NCBI RefSeq assembly: GCF_900091955.1
Contig: NZ_FMDF01000220.1
Span: forward strand, 25,479-89,478
Direction of reading: 5' to 3'
Origin: Streptomyces sp. Ncost-T10-10d
GTDB taxonomy: Bacteria; Actinomycetota; Actinomycetes; Streptomycetales; Streptomycetaceae
Length of the DNA: 64,000 nt
Part shown: positions 42,625-51,750 of the stretch, piece by piece
Position numbering within the stretch: position 1 is the first letter of the stretch
Layout of the letters: the number at the start of each line of letters is the position of its first letter
Translations under genes and position numbers: made by a program
The notes under the pieces: generated by a model
The model's database searches: none
What the model saw: the letters and a program-made list of their open reading frames with translations, nothing else
Told to the model about the DNA's origin: nothing

Positions 42625-43692
42625 ATGAGTACACCGGGTCCGAGCACGACCGGGCCGCGGCGCCCGACGATGGTCGACGTCGCACGCGAGGCCGGCGTCA
42701 GCCTCAAGACCGTCTCGCGCGTGGTGAACGGCGTGTCGACCGTCGATCCGGAGTTGGCCGAGCGCGTGCTGGCCGCGGTGACCCGGTTGGGGTTCCGGCG
42801 CAACAACAAGGCCCGAGACCTGCGTTCGCGCAGTACGTCGGCGACGGTCGGACTGCTCATCGAGGATCTGGCCAACCCCTTCTACGCGGGCATCGCCGCT
42901 GCGGCGGCACAGTGCGCCCTGGAGCACGACACGCTGCTGATCACGGCCAGTTCGGAGGAGGACGCCGATCGCGAGCGCAAGCTCCTGCTGCAGATGTGCG
43001 AGCACCGGGTCGACGGGCTGCTGGTCGTGCCCGCCGGCAGCACCGCCGACCACGTCTACCTGCGCGCCGAGATAGAGATGGGCACCCCGGCCGTCTTCCT
43101 CGACCGCCCGCCCACCAACCTGCGCGCCGACACCGTGCTCATCGACAACGCGGCGGGCGCGCGGGCTGCGATAGAGAACCTGGTGGCTCGCGGTCATGAA
43201 CGGATCGGCGTGCTGTCGGACTGGCTGAGCATCCATCCCATGGCCGAGCGGCTGTCGGCCGCCGAGAGCGCGCTGGAGGGTGCCGGGCTGCCGTACCGGC
43301 CCGATCTGATCCGGTACGGCCTGCACACACTGCGCGACACCGAGGCCGCGGTCGAGCGGATGCTCTCGGCGCCGCAGCCGCCCACCGCGCTCTTCGCCCT
43401 CAACAACCGGATCACGCTCGGAGCCCTCGGCGCGTTGAACCGGCTGGGGCAGGACCTGGACGTGGTCGGTTTCGATGACTTCGAGACCGCCGGTCTGATG
43501 GCGCGTCCGCTGACCGTCGTCTCCTACGACGTGCGTGCCATCGGCAGGATCGGCGCTGAACTTCTGTTCAAGCGCATCGCGGGGGACACGTCGCGCCCCA
43601 AGACGGTCGTCATTCCCACGACCCTCGTCGAGCGCCGCACGGCCGGGGCCGCGACGGAGAACCTCACCGTCGCACCGGACGCCGCCCGCTAG
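42625..43692 (+). CDS. LacI-family regulator (second)
   Basis: 355 residues. Helix-turn-helix RPTMVDVAREAGVSLKTVSR with VVNGVSTVDPELAERVLAAV, hinge KARDLRSRSTSATVGLLIED, and effector domain with FALNNRITLGALGALNRL and LDVVGFDDFETAGLM. GAGAGGAG is at good spacing before ATG 42625; the frame is open upstream but without family residues. Five CAACGTTG-centred palindromes, one in front of this gene, are its likely operators. It is therefore the probable master repressor of the alpha-galactosidase and GH42 units and perhaps the whole ABC locus. Confidence 0.94.
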   Translation: MSTPGPSTTGPRRPTMVDVAREAGVSLKTVSRVVNGVSTVDPELAERVLAAVTRLGFRRNNKARDLRSRSTSATVGLLIEDLANPFYAGIAAAAAQCALEHDTLLITASSEEDADRERKLLLQMCEHRVDGLLVVPAGSTADHVYLRAEIEMGTPAVFLDRPPTNLRADTVLIDNAAGARAAIENLVARGHERIGVLSDWLSIHPMAERLSAAESALEGAGLPYRPDLIRYGLHTLRDTEAAVERMLSAPQPPTALFALNNRITLGALGALNRLGQDLDVVGFDDFETAGLMARPLTVVSYDVRAIGRIGAELLFKRIAGDTSRPKTVVIPTTLVERRTAGAATENLTVAPDAAR

Positions 43693-43866
43693 GCGCGTCC
43701 GGCAAGCGCGTCGCGCCCGGCGGGAACGGGAAGCGCCGGACATCGCTCAGGTGTGACTTCCGTGTCTTCAGGCCCTGTTGGGCGAGGTGAGGCGCCGGGG
43801 GAGAACCTGGGCGCCGTCTGCGCGACCCCCTGGGCAACCGGGCGCCGACAGTCGTGCTGAACCTCT

Positions 43867-43880
43867 AGGCAACGTTGTCT
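43867..43880. promoter_or_regulatory. LacI-type operator, site A
   Basis: AGGCAACGTTGTCT, one mismatch from the perfect palindrome AGACAACGTTGTCT. It is 287 bases upstream of the alpha-galactosidase start. Confidence 0.75.
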
Positions 43881-44093
43881 CGACTGGCTATGGTTCAGAA
43901 CCGACCCGGGAAGGGCGACGACTACGGCCTTGTGCCGGTACAGCTCGCGTCGCACCGGTCGACGGCCTCCAGTTCATTGCCATCGGCTACCTGACCAGGG
44001 GCGATCGTCCCGTGAATCGACGGGAAAGCTACTGATGCAAGGCCAACACCTTCAGACCGATGGAGGTGTCCTGAGCGGGTGTGCTGCACTTCT

Positions 44094-44107
44094 AGGCAAC
44101 GTTGTCT
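44094..44107. promoter_or_regulatory. LacI-type operator, site B
   Basis: AGGCAACGTTGTCT, identical to site A, 47 bases before the alpha-galactosidase start, where a repressor would block transcription or the start of elongation. Confidence 0.8.
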
Positions 44108-44153
44108 CAGCTCGCGTGTTTTGAGGGTCGGATCTCGAAGGAGGGAATCGGAG

Positions 44154-45928
44154 ATGGCCGACATCATGGATCTGGTGCAGTTGTGGGCCGACCATGACGC
44201 ACTCCACGTGCACGGCATCGAGGTAGCTCTGCTGACCGAAGGCCCGCGTCCCGAGGTGGAGCACGACGAGGACGGCGCGGTGATCCACCTTCAGGCCGGC
44301 CCGGCCGGACCGACGTTGCTGCGTCTGGCCGTTCCGATCGGCGACGCCGTCGGCTACTGGCACCCGGCGGCGGGCTGGGACCGGCACCTGGTCGCGGACT
44401 GGGCCAGCGGCTGGCGCAGCGTCGGCCTCGTCGACTCGGCGCCGCTGGGCTGCCTGTACGATGCGGCCGGCTCGACGCTGCTGGCGTTCGCGTCCGACCG
44501 GGTCACGGCGACGACCAGGATCCGGTTCGGCGTCGCGGAGGCCACGGCCCGCTTCGGGGTCTGGCTGGCCATGGAGCTGAGTCAGGGAGAAGGCTGCCGC
44601 GTACGCGTCCAGGCCCCGGGGCGGTCCTTCGCCTACACGACGCGGGCCCTGACACGCCGGCTCCATGACGGCGACGAACTGCCCACGCCCGAAGCGGCCC
44701 GCACCCCGGCCTATTCGACCTGGTACTCGCTGCACCGGGATGTGGACGCGACGCGTGTCGAGGCCGAGGCGGCGCGCGCGGCCGAGGTCGGTTGCGGGGT
44801 GCTGCTCCTGGACGACGGCTGGCAGCGACGAGCCCAAGGACCCGGCTACTCCGGCAGCGGCGACTGGACGCCGGACCCGGCGAAATTCCCCGACTTCGCC
44901 GCGCACGTCAAGACCGTTCAGGGCCTCGGGCTGCGCTACCTGACCTGGGTCGCCCCGCTGCTGCTCGGCGAACGCACCCTGGTGTACGAGGAGTTGAGGG
45001 AATTTGCCGCACATGCCGTACCGCGTCTTTCGTGCCGTGTCCTCGACCCGCGCCACGAGGAGGTCCGGCGGTTCGTCACCGAGGCCTGCGTGGACCTCGT
45101 ACGCCGCTACGGCCTGGACGGACTGAAGATCGACTTCCTGGACTTCGCGATGGTCTACGCCCTGGAGGAGGGCGGCCGGGCCGGGACTGATGTCGGCGTG
45201 GCGATGCGGCTGCTGCTGACCGAGCTGCGCGAAGGGCTGCGCGAAGTGCGCGGCGACGAACTGCTCGTCGAACTCCGGCAGCCCTACACCGGTCCGGGCA
45301 TGCTCGGCTTCGGCAACCTCCTGCGCGCCGAGGACTGCCCGGCCGACGCGACCGCCAACCGGGTGCGGACGCTGGACATCGCCGCCGCCACCACGACCGG
45401 ATCCGTCCACTCGGACATGCTCATGTGGGATCCCGGGGCGACGGTGGAGGCGGCGGCCAGGCAACTCCACTCGGCCCTGTACGCGACCCCGCAGATCTCC
45501 GTGCCACTGGCCGGGCAGTCCGCCGATCACCACGCGATGACGGCCTTCTGGCTCGGGTTCTGGCGGGAGCACCGCGATGTCCTCACCCGCGGCGAGATCC
45601 GCGCGGGACGGCCCGACCAGCTCTACGAGACGGTGATCGCGAGCGCCGGGAAGCGAGCCGTGATCACCTACTACGCCGAACACCGTGTCGCCCCGCTGCG
45701 TCTCGAAGCCTTCACCGAGACCGCCCTCGTCAACTCCACCGCCGCCGCGCACGTGGCCCTGGACGTCGACGGCCGTGCCGTAGAGGTCCGGCTGGACGCG
45801 GCGGACGCCTGTGGCCGGCCCGCCGGCTCGTCCGTCCGGATCCTGGGCCCCGGCCTGCACTCGATCCCCGTTCCCCCTCCGGCCTGTGTCTGCTCAGGCC
45901 GGTGTCGCCCGCGGATTGCCCGCGCTGA
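44154..45928 (+). CDS. Alpha-galactosidase-like enzyme, GH36 type, with a terminal frameshift
   Basis: About 590 residues. Beta-sandwich N-terminus, then a TIM barrel with TWYSLHRDV, VLLLDDGWQRRAQGPGYSG, and the nucleophile region GLDGLKIDFLDF (Asp327); the late acid/base candidate is Asp in LLRAEDCPAD. No signal peptide. ATG 44154 has AAGGAGGG upstream. Near 45873-45877 a run of five C shifts the frame. With six C the protein would end naturally as SGLCLLRPVSPADCPR at 45928; as given, the frame runs on through the next gene, producing an artificial fusion. The end coordinate given is the natural stop. Confidence 0.85.
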
Positions 45929-45947
45929 CATCTGGAGAGGTCCGCTC

Positions 45948-48836
45948 GTGTCCGACAGCCAAGATCGACGTCCTCGTACCACCGCGGAATCGCCGGCCCC
46001 TGGCGGGATGTCCCGCCGCACACTCGTGGGCCTGGGGGCGGCGACCGTCCTCGGAGCAACGGCCACCGGCGTCCTGGCGCCGCACGCCCAGGCCGCCGGA
46101 CGGGTCGCCCCGCAGGCCGCCGCGGCGGCGCCCGCGGTCACCCTCGCCTTCTCCGACCCGACCGGGCTCTACCCGGTCGACGGCGACGCCCCGGCGACTC
46201 CCGAGCTGCTGGTCACCGTGACCAGCCCCACCGCGCTGAACGGAACCGTCGCCTGGTCCCTCTCGGCCCGGAACGAGTCCCCCGGAAGCGGCACGGAGCC
46301 GTTCGAGGCGGCGCCGGCCACCCCGAGCACCGTCAGGATCCCGCTCGGTTCGCTCGGCCCCGACTACTACCTGGTCACCGCGACCGTCACGGACTCGGCC
46401 GGGACGCAGTTGCTCGCGCAGACCGTCGGGTTCGGCGTGATCCGGCCCACGGTCGCGGGACGACGTCCGCGGTCGGTGTTCGGCATGGGCATCCGGTCGG
46501 AGTCCACCCCGGCGATCACCAAGCAGATCGCGCAGCGCATGGGAGTGAAATGGACCCGGGGTGTCGCCTCCGTCCAGCCGGACACCGTGTCCCCGCGAGC
46601 GGGGGTGTTCTGGCAGCAGCCCCAGATCGACGTCGCCCGGGCGGAGATAGCCGACTGGCACGAGCACGGGATCGAGCCCCTCGGCGGCATCAACTACAAC
46701 ATGTCGTGGAACGTCCAGCCGGGCCCGAACGGCGAGCCGCTCAAGCTCTACCAGAACCGGCCCAAGGACATGGCCGCGCACGTCGAGATGGTCTACCACG
46801 CGATCGCTCCGTTGCAGGACCTGGTCCCCAACTGGGAGCTGTGGAACGAGCCGTGGGTCCACGGCTGGACCTGGAAGACCGGCGACGCACAGGACTACCG
46901 GGACATGTGCCGGATGATCTGGGAACGGGTGAAGCCGGAGTACCCGGACGTGAACCTGATCGGCGGCGGCTCGGTCTCCTACAACCGCGACATCGTCTAC
47001 GCCCAGGGCTCCAGGGACACCGGCTACATCGACGGTTCGGTCAACCACGCCTACGGCTACCCCGACGCGACGCAGTACGCGATGGCCAAGACACAGATCA
47101 AGATGGACAAGCTCTGGTCGCGGACGAACGGGCGCGCCGGGCAGTGGCAGACCGAACTGGGCACCGCCACCCGCTACAACTTCGCGGACCTGCCGGCCGA
47201 GGAGGCCGCCTACGGGGTGGCCCGGACGCTGGCCCCGACCTATCTGCTGCACATGCTCGCCGGTGCCGAAGAGGACTCGCCCATCCGGATCTTCTGGTTC
47301 TCCCTCTCCTACGACAAGGGCTACTCCGGCGACGACTTCAACATCTACGACGCGAAGACCAAGACCCCCCGGCCCGTGGTGGTCGCCTACGCCACGATGA
47401 CGAACCTGCTCGAAGACTCAGCATTGCAGGAGGAGTTGTACCCGGACGCGAAGTCCACGTGGGGCTTCCTCTTCCGTGGCGCGGACGGCAGGGGCAGGGC
47501 CGCCGTCTACGCCGACCAGCTCTACGACGGCACCGACGAGCACCAGAGCGCCGGCTACACCGGCACTCTCACCCTGAACGACGCCCGCGGCATCCGTGCC
47601 TACGACCACCTCGGGCGCCGGCTCACCGACGGCAGGGCGTCCTGTGTCACGCTGACGCTGAAGCCGTGGGAGACCGTCTACTTCGACAGCGACCTTTCAC
47701 CGGCGGCGCTCCGCAAGGCCCTGACCGAGGACGCGCACTTCGACTACACCACGCCGCTGCACGTCAGCCCCCTGTCCTTCGTGAAGCCACTGGACTCGAC
47801 GAGCACGATCGACGTGCGGGTGGAGAACGTCACACCGAAGACGCTGGACGCGTCGCTGAGGATCAACCCGCCGCAGGGCTGGCGGGTGGCGCCGCGGACG
47901 GTGCCGGTCAACGGGATCAGGCCCGGGGAGTCCCGCGTCATCTCCTTCCCCGTCATGGAGTTCGAGGTCAGCGAGAAGAACCAGTACACGGTCGGATACG
48001 ACGTCACCGTGGCTCACCGGCCGGGCTCGCGCCAGAGCGGATCGCAGACAGTACAGGTCGCCTGTCTACCGTTCCGGCACATCACCGTCGGCGGGAGCGC
48101 CAGCCAGTGGAACGACGTCGTTCCGGTGACGATGACCAGCGTGACCGCGGCCGGTGACAGCAAGTCCTACTCGTTCCAGGCCGCCTGGGACGACGCCTTC
48201 CTGTACGTCAGAGCCCTGGTCGAGGACGACCTGCACGTGTCCAACGCGGCGTTCACGGTCGACGCGTACAAGTTTCCGTTCCAGGCGGACAGCATCCAAC
48301 TGGCTTTCGACGCCACGGCCGACAAGACCGAGGATCTGCTGGCCGGTGACCCGCACTACGAGAAGTGCCTGAGGTCGATCTCTCACCTGTACGTCGCCAC
48401 CCTGGCCACCGGGGGCCGTTCCGAGCTGCATCGACAACTGGCCCCGGGCACCAACTACCAGACGTTCTACCCGACCAACGCGGTGCTCCCGACGCCGCTC
48501 GGTCCGATGGACGCACAGCAGGCCGACGGCACCGAGGGCCGGGTACTCATCTCCAGGGACGACGCCAACAGGCAGACCAGATACGAGATCGCCCTCGCTT
48601 GGAGTCAACTTCCGGAACTGGCGGCCGAGGTGAGAGCCGCGCGTCCCGGGAGCGTCACCAGGGCCGCATTCGCCGTCCAGGTGCAGGACGCCGGAGCGAC
48701 CGGTCACGGCGCCACCTACTGGACGACACAGGCGGCGCACCCGACGTCGGGCTGCTACAACTTCGCCCCCTTCTGGGGCACCGGCGCGCAGTTCACCGGC
48801 GGTCGCGTCGACACCCGGTGGGGCATCGGGCGCTGA
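45948..48836 (+). CDS. Tat-exported multidomain glycoside hydrolase (clan GH-A)
   Basis: 962 residues from GTG 45948, with GGAGAGG upstream. The signal peptide GGMSRRTLVGLGAATVLGA is of the twin-arginine type. An N-terminal Ig-like domain (about 60-165) is followed by a GH-A barrel (about 175-520). The barrel has the acid/base Glu301 in NWELWNEPWVHGW and the probable nucleophile Glu403 in WQTELGTATR, resembling GH39/GH5-like families. After another beta domain, a C-terminal CBM9/DOMON-like module (about 700-960) contains FQAAWDDAFLYVRALVEDD. It likely attacks an extracellular polysaccharide whose products are imported by the downstream transporter. Family assignment is tentative. Confidence 0.8.
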   Translation: MSDSQDRRPRTTAESPAPGGMSRRTLVGLGAATVLGATATGVLAPHAQAAGRVAPQAAAAAPAVTLAFSDPTGLYPVDGDAPATPELLVTVTSPTALNGTVAWSLSARNESPGSGTEPFEAAPATPSTVRIPLGSLGPDYYLVTATVTDSAGTQLLAQTVGFGVIRPTVAGRRPRSVFGMGIRSESTPAITKQIAQRMGVKWTRGVASVQPDTVSPRAGVFWQQPQIDVARAEIADWHEHGIEPLGGINYNMSWNVQPGPNGEPLKLYQNRPKDMAAHVEMVYHAIAPLQDLVPNWELWNEPWVHGWTWKTGDAQDYRDMCRMIWERVKPEYPDVNLIGGGSVSYNRDIVYAQGSRDTGYIDGSVNHAYGYPDATQYAMAKTQIKMDKLWSRTNGRAGQWQTELGTATRYNFADLPAEEAAYGVARTLAPTYLLHMLAGAEEDSPIRIFWFSLSYDKGYSGDDFNIYDAKTKTPRPVVVAYATMTNLLEDSALQEELYPDAKSTWGFLFRGADGRGRAAVYADQLYDGTDEHQSAGYTGTLTLNDARGIRAYDHLGRRLTDGRASCVTLTLKPWETVYFDSDLSPAALRKALTEDAHFDYTTPLHVSPLSFVKPLDSTSTIDVRVENVTPKTLDASLRINPPQGWRVAPRTVPVNGIRPGESRVISFPVMEFEVSEKNQYTVGYDVTVAHRPGSRQSGSQTVQVACLPFRHITVGGSASQWNDVVPVTMTSVTAAGDSKSYSFQAAWDDAFLYVRALVEDDLHVSNAAFTVDAYKFPFQADSIQLAFDATADKTEDLLAGDPHYEKCLRSISHLYVATLATGGRSELHRQLAPGTNYQTFYPTNAVLPTPLGPMDAQQADGTEGRVLISRDDANRQTRYEIALAWSQLPELAAEVRAARPGSVTRAAFAVQVQDAGATGHGATYWTTQAAHPTSGCYNFAPFWGTGAQFTGGRVDTRWGIGR

Positions 48837-48887
48837 GCGCGCTCGACCATCCGCGGACGCCCGGCCATTCGCGGCGCCCGCCCCGCG

Positions 48888-48936
48888 GGAGTCCGGCGGC
48901 AGTCCGACGGCCGGGCGGCTCCCGTCGTCGGACTCC
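48888..48936. terminator. Possible hairpin after the secreted hydrolase gene
   Basis: Arms GGAGTCCG (48888-48895) and CGGACTCC (48929-48936) with internal GC-rich sequence able to fold further. It is in the 226-base gap before the enolase-superfamily gene and may be a terminator or attenuator. Confidence 0.35.
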
Positions 48937-49062
48937 GGCCCGCCCCGTACGCACAGTCAGGGATCCCGACCGACGTACCGGACCGAACAAGGCCCAGCGA
49001 TACCCGTCAGCCCGGCGCTCGCACTCGCGGCGAGCGCCGGCCCGGAACCAGGAGCCACACCC

Positions 49063-50334
49063 GTGAGCGACACCGCCGACAAACCCATCGAGCCTCCGTG
49101 GGCGCAGACCTCCGGCGTCCGGATCACCTCGGTCCGGGCCATCCTCACCGCACCGGCCGGTACGACGCTCGTCGTCGTCCGGGTCGACACCAGCGAACCC
49201 GGACTGTACGGACTCGGCTGCGCCACCTTCACCCAGCGGGCGGCCGCGGTCGCCACCGCGGTCGACGACTACCTTGCGCCGCAGCTGATCGGGCGCGACC
49301 CCGCCGACATCACCGACATCGCGTCGACCCTGCACGTCAGCGGCTACTGGCGCTCGGGTCCGGTGCTCAACAACGCGCTGTCCGGGGTGGACATGGCGCT
49401 GTGGGACATCAAGGGGAAGCAGGCCGGACTCCCGGTATGGCAGCTTCTCGGCGGCCGGTGCCGCACCGCGGTGCCCCTGTACGCGCACGCCCAGGGTCGG
49501 GACGCCGAGGAGGTCGCCGACGAGGTTCGCGACCTGATGTCCCAGGGCTATCAGTATGTGCGCTGCCAGGTCGCCGTCCCCGGCGCGGGCACCTACGGGG
49601 CGCCGGCCGCCGCTGCCCCGGCCGGCTCCCGCCCGCCCCTCACCCCGAACGCCTGGGACCCGGCGGCGTACCGGCGCACCGTCCGGGAGCTGTTCGGTCA
49701 TCTGCGCCAGGAGCTGGGCACCGAGGTCGAGTTGATCCACGACGTCCACGAGAGGGTTCATCCCACCGACGCCGTACGGCTCGCGAAGGACCTGGAGCCG
49801 TACGACCTGTTCTATCTGGAGGACCCGGTCGCGCCGGAGGACATCGAGTGGCTCCGGACCCTGCGCAGCCGGTCCGTGACGCCCATCGCCATCGGTGAAC
49901 TGTTCACCAACCCCGCCGAGTACCGGCCGGTCGTCCAGGAGCGGCTGTGCGACTTCATCCGTGTCCACATCTCCGCCATCGGCGGCATCACCCCGGCCTG
50001 GCGGCTCGCGAACGCCTGCGAACTCTTCGGGGTACGGACCGCGTGGCACGGCCCCGGTGACGTCTCGCCGGTCGGCCATGCCGCCAACCTGGCCCTGGAC
50101 CTGGCCTGCCCGAACTTCGGGATCCAGGAACAGCACCTGTTCGGGTCCGCCGCGCAGGAGGTGTTCCCCGGCTGTCCCGTGATCCGCGACGGCCACCTGT
50201 GGCCGAGCACCGCACCCGGACTCGGTATCGACCTCGACGAACGCCTTGCCCTGAAGCACCCGCCCCAGTTCCCCGCCCCCGGTAGTGCGTGGAGGCCGCC
50301 GCGACGAGCCGACGGTGCCCTCCAACGCCCCTGA
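49063..50334 (+). CDS. Mandelate racemase/enolase superfamily dehydratase (ManD/RspA type)
   Basis: 423 residues. The N-terminal capping domain starts ITSVRAILTAPAGTTLVVVR and the barrel carries the metal ligands in IHDVHERVHPTDA, FYLEDPVAPED and AIGELF. GGITPAWRLA, TAWHGPGDVSPVGHAANLAL and CPNFGIQE are close to the D-mannonate dehydratase (ManD/RspA) subgroup. That subgroup dehydrates D-mannonate or D-gluconate to the 2-keto-3-deoxy acid, although many members are inactive on known acids. GTG 49063 with AGGAG upstream. It heads the transporter genes and complements uronate dehydrogenase and UxuA. Confidence 0.9.
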   Translation: MSDTADKPIEPPWAQTSGVRITSVRAILTAPAGTTLVVVRVDTSEPGLYGLGCATFTQRAAAVATAVDDYLAPQLIGRDPADITDIASTLHVSGYWRSGPVLNNALSGVDMALWDIKGKQAGLPVWQLLGGRCRTAVPLYAHAQGRDAEEVADEVRDLMSQGYQYVRCQVAVPGAGTYGAPAAAAPAGSRPPLTPNAWDPAAYRRTVRELFGHLRQELGTEVELIHDVHERVHPTDAVRLAKDLEPYDLFYLEDPVAPEDIEWLRTLRSRSVTPIAIGELFTNPAEYRPVVQERLCDFIRVHISAIGGITPAWRLANACELFGVRTAWHGPGDVSPVGHAANLALDLACPNFGIQEQHLFGSAAQEVFPGCPVIRDGHLWPSTAPGLGIDLDERLALKHPPQFPAPGSAWRPPRRADGALQRP

Positions 50335-50359
50335 CCGACCGCCCGAAGGAGCCCGACCC

Positions 50360-51721
50360 ATGAGAACCCGTACACCATGCACGATCCTCGCAGCGACCGT
50401 CTGCCTGACCACGGTCCTCGGCGCCTGCACCACCCCGTCCTCCGGAAGCGGCGGCGGCAGCGGAACGAAGCAGAACGTCACGCTGACCGTCGCGGAGTGG
50501 ACCAACCCCGGCGCGGTCGAGTTCACCAAGGAGCTCAACGCCAAGTTCGAGAAGGCGCATCCGGGGGTCACCGTCAAGCTGCAGACGGCGCCGACCGCCA
50601 ACGGCGCCTGGCAGCAGCTGTGGAACAGCATGCTGCACTCCAAGTCGGTCGACGTCCTCGCCCAGTTCGCGCCGACCCAGCAGGGCTACGCCCCCGATTA
50701 CACCGATCTCGAGCCCGGCGGATCGGCAGCCCTCATCACATCGGGGCAGCTGACCGACCTGAAGGACCAGCCGTTCATGAAGCGCTACGACGCGGCGGAC
50801 CAGGCTGCCGCAGTCGGTTACAAGGGCGGCGTCTACGGTGTGATGGCCGCGGAGTACGTCGGTGCGGGCGCGCTCTGGTACAAGAAGGACCTGCTCGAGA
50901 AGTACCACGTGTCCCTCCCCACGACGTTCGAGGAGTTCCTGGGCGCCTGCGAAACCCTCAAGAAGGCCGGGGTGACGCCGATCTTCGTGTCGGCGAAGGA
51001 CGGCATGCACGGCGGCGTGTGGCAGGGCATCGCCAACCAGACGCTCATGAAGGGGCATCAGCCCTCGGAATCCGTCAAGGTGTCCGAGGACCGGGCCACC
51101 GCCTTCTGGAAGGGCTCGCAGTCCTGGGCCGATCCGGTCTACAAGGAAATATCGCAGCAGCACCAGAAGGTCATGCGGTACATCGAGCCCGGGGCCTCGG
51201 GCGTGTCTCAGCAGACCGCGCCCGGCGTCTGGGCCGCGCAGAGCGACAACTACCCGTTCCTGCTGGACGGTTCCTGGGACGGAGCGGCCGTGCAGCAGGC
51301 CAACCCGAAGCTGAACCTGGGGTTCTTCGTCATGCCGGGCACCGATGACCCAGCGGCCAACCGCGTCGCGTTCAAGCCCGACCTGAGCTGGGTGGTGCCG
51401 GCCTCGACGAAGCACAAGGATCTGGCGATGGAATGGCTCGCGATGTTCTCCGAGCCCGAGAACTACAAGAAGTGGCTGGCCGCGACCGGCTCCATCTCCA
51501 CCCAGCCGGAGCTGAAGAACACCAGCCTGCCCTGGATGGACTGGCTCAACAGCCACATGGACGACGCCTACCCGCAGCTCACCAACCCGTGGGTGCCGGC
51601 CGGGGCGCCGCTCGACGCGGCCGGTCCCGACCTGTACAAGCTGGCGCCGATCGGCGGCGACAGCATCGACACCATCCTGTCCCGCGCGGCATCGGCCTAC
51701 CGCAAGTCGGTCGACAAGTAG
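50360..51721 (+). CDS. Sugar ABC transporter, lipoprotein solute-binding protein
   Basis: 453 residues with a lipoprotein signal: LTTVLGAC, lipid on Cys23, then a Ser/Gly linker. The mature part is a family 1 sugar-binding protein (LTVAEWTNPGAVEFTKELNA, FEKAHPGVTVKLQ, DLKDQPFMKRY, YPFLLDGSWDGAAV). It delivers an oligosaccharide to the two permeases downstream. ATG 50360 with AAGGAG. The binding specificity cannot be read from sequence. Context suggests galactose- or uronate-containing oligosaccharides released by the exported hydrolase. Confidence 0.93.
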   Translation: MRTRTPCTILAATVCLTTVLGACTTPSSGSGGGSGTKQNVTLTVAEWTNPGAVEFTKELNAKFEKAHPGVTVKLQTAPTANGAWQQLWNSMLHSKSVDVLAQFAPTQQGYAPDYTDLEPGGSAALITSGQLTDLKDQPFMKRYDAADQAAAVGYKGGVYGVMAAEYVGAGALWYKKDLLEKYHVSLPTTFEEFLGACETLKKAGVTPIFVSAKDGMHGGVWQGIANQTLMKGHQPSESVKVSEDRATAFWKGSQSWADPVYKEISQQHQKVMRYIEPGASGVSQQTAPGVWAAQSDNYPFLLDGSWDGAAVQQANPKLNLGFFVMPGTDDPAANRVAFKPDLSWVVPASTKHKDLAMEWLAMFSEPENYKKWLAATGSISTQPELKNTSLPWMDWLNSHMDDAYPQLTNPWVPAGAPLDAAGPDLYKLAPIGGDSIDTILSRAASAYRKSVDK

Positions 51722-51750
51722 CAAGCGCACCCACGGAAAGGAGGCTCAGC

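Larger units (their letters stand above)
43854..44108. repeat. 28-bp imperfect direct repeat carrying operators A and B
   Basis: The element at 43854-43881 recurs at 44081-44108 with 26 of 28 bases identical (starting GTGCTG and ending with the operator plus TCTC). Each copy includes the palindrome listed as site A or B. Confidence 0.8.
43693..44153. other. Control region with two operator copies
   Basis: 460 bases between the second lacI and the alpha-galactosidase gene. Two copies of a 28-bp element carry operator sites A and B. The 200 bases between them hold no convincing gene; a gene or leader may have been lost here. Confidence 0.6.

Noticed and set aside
44079..48836. A real GH36-GH fusion enzyme of 1585 residues
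   Set aside because: An internal Tat signal, an internal ribosome site and the natural C-terminus one base out of frame show two separate genes.
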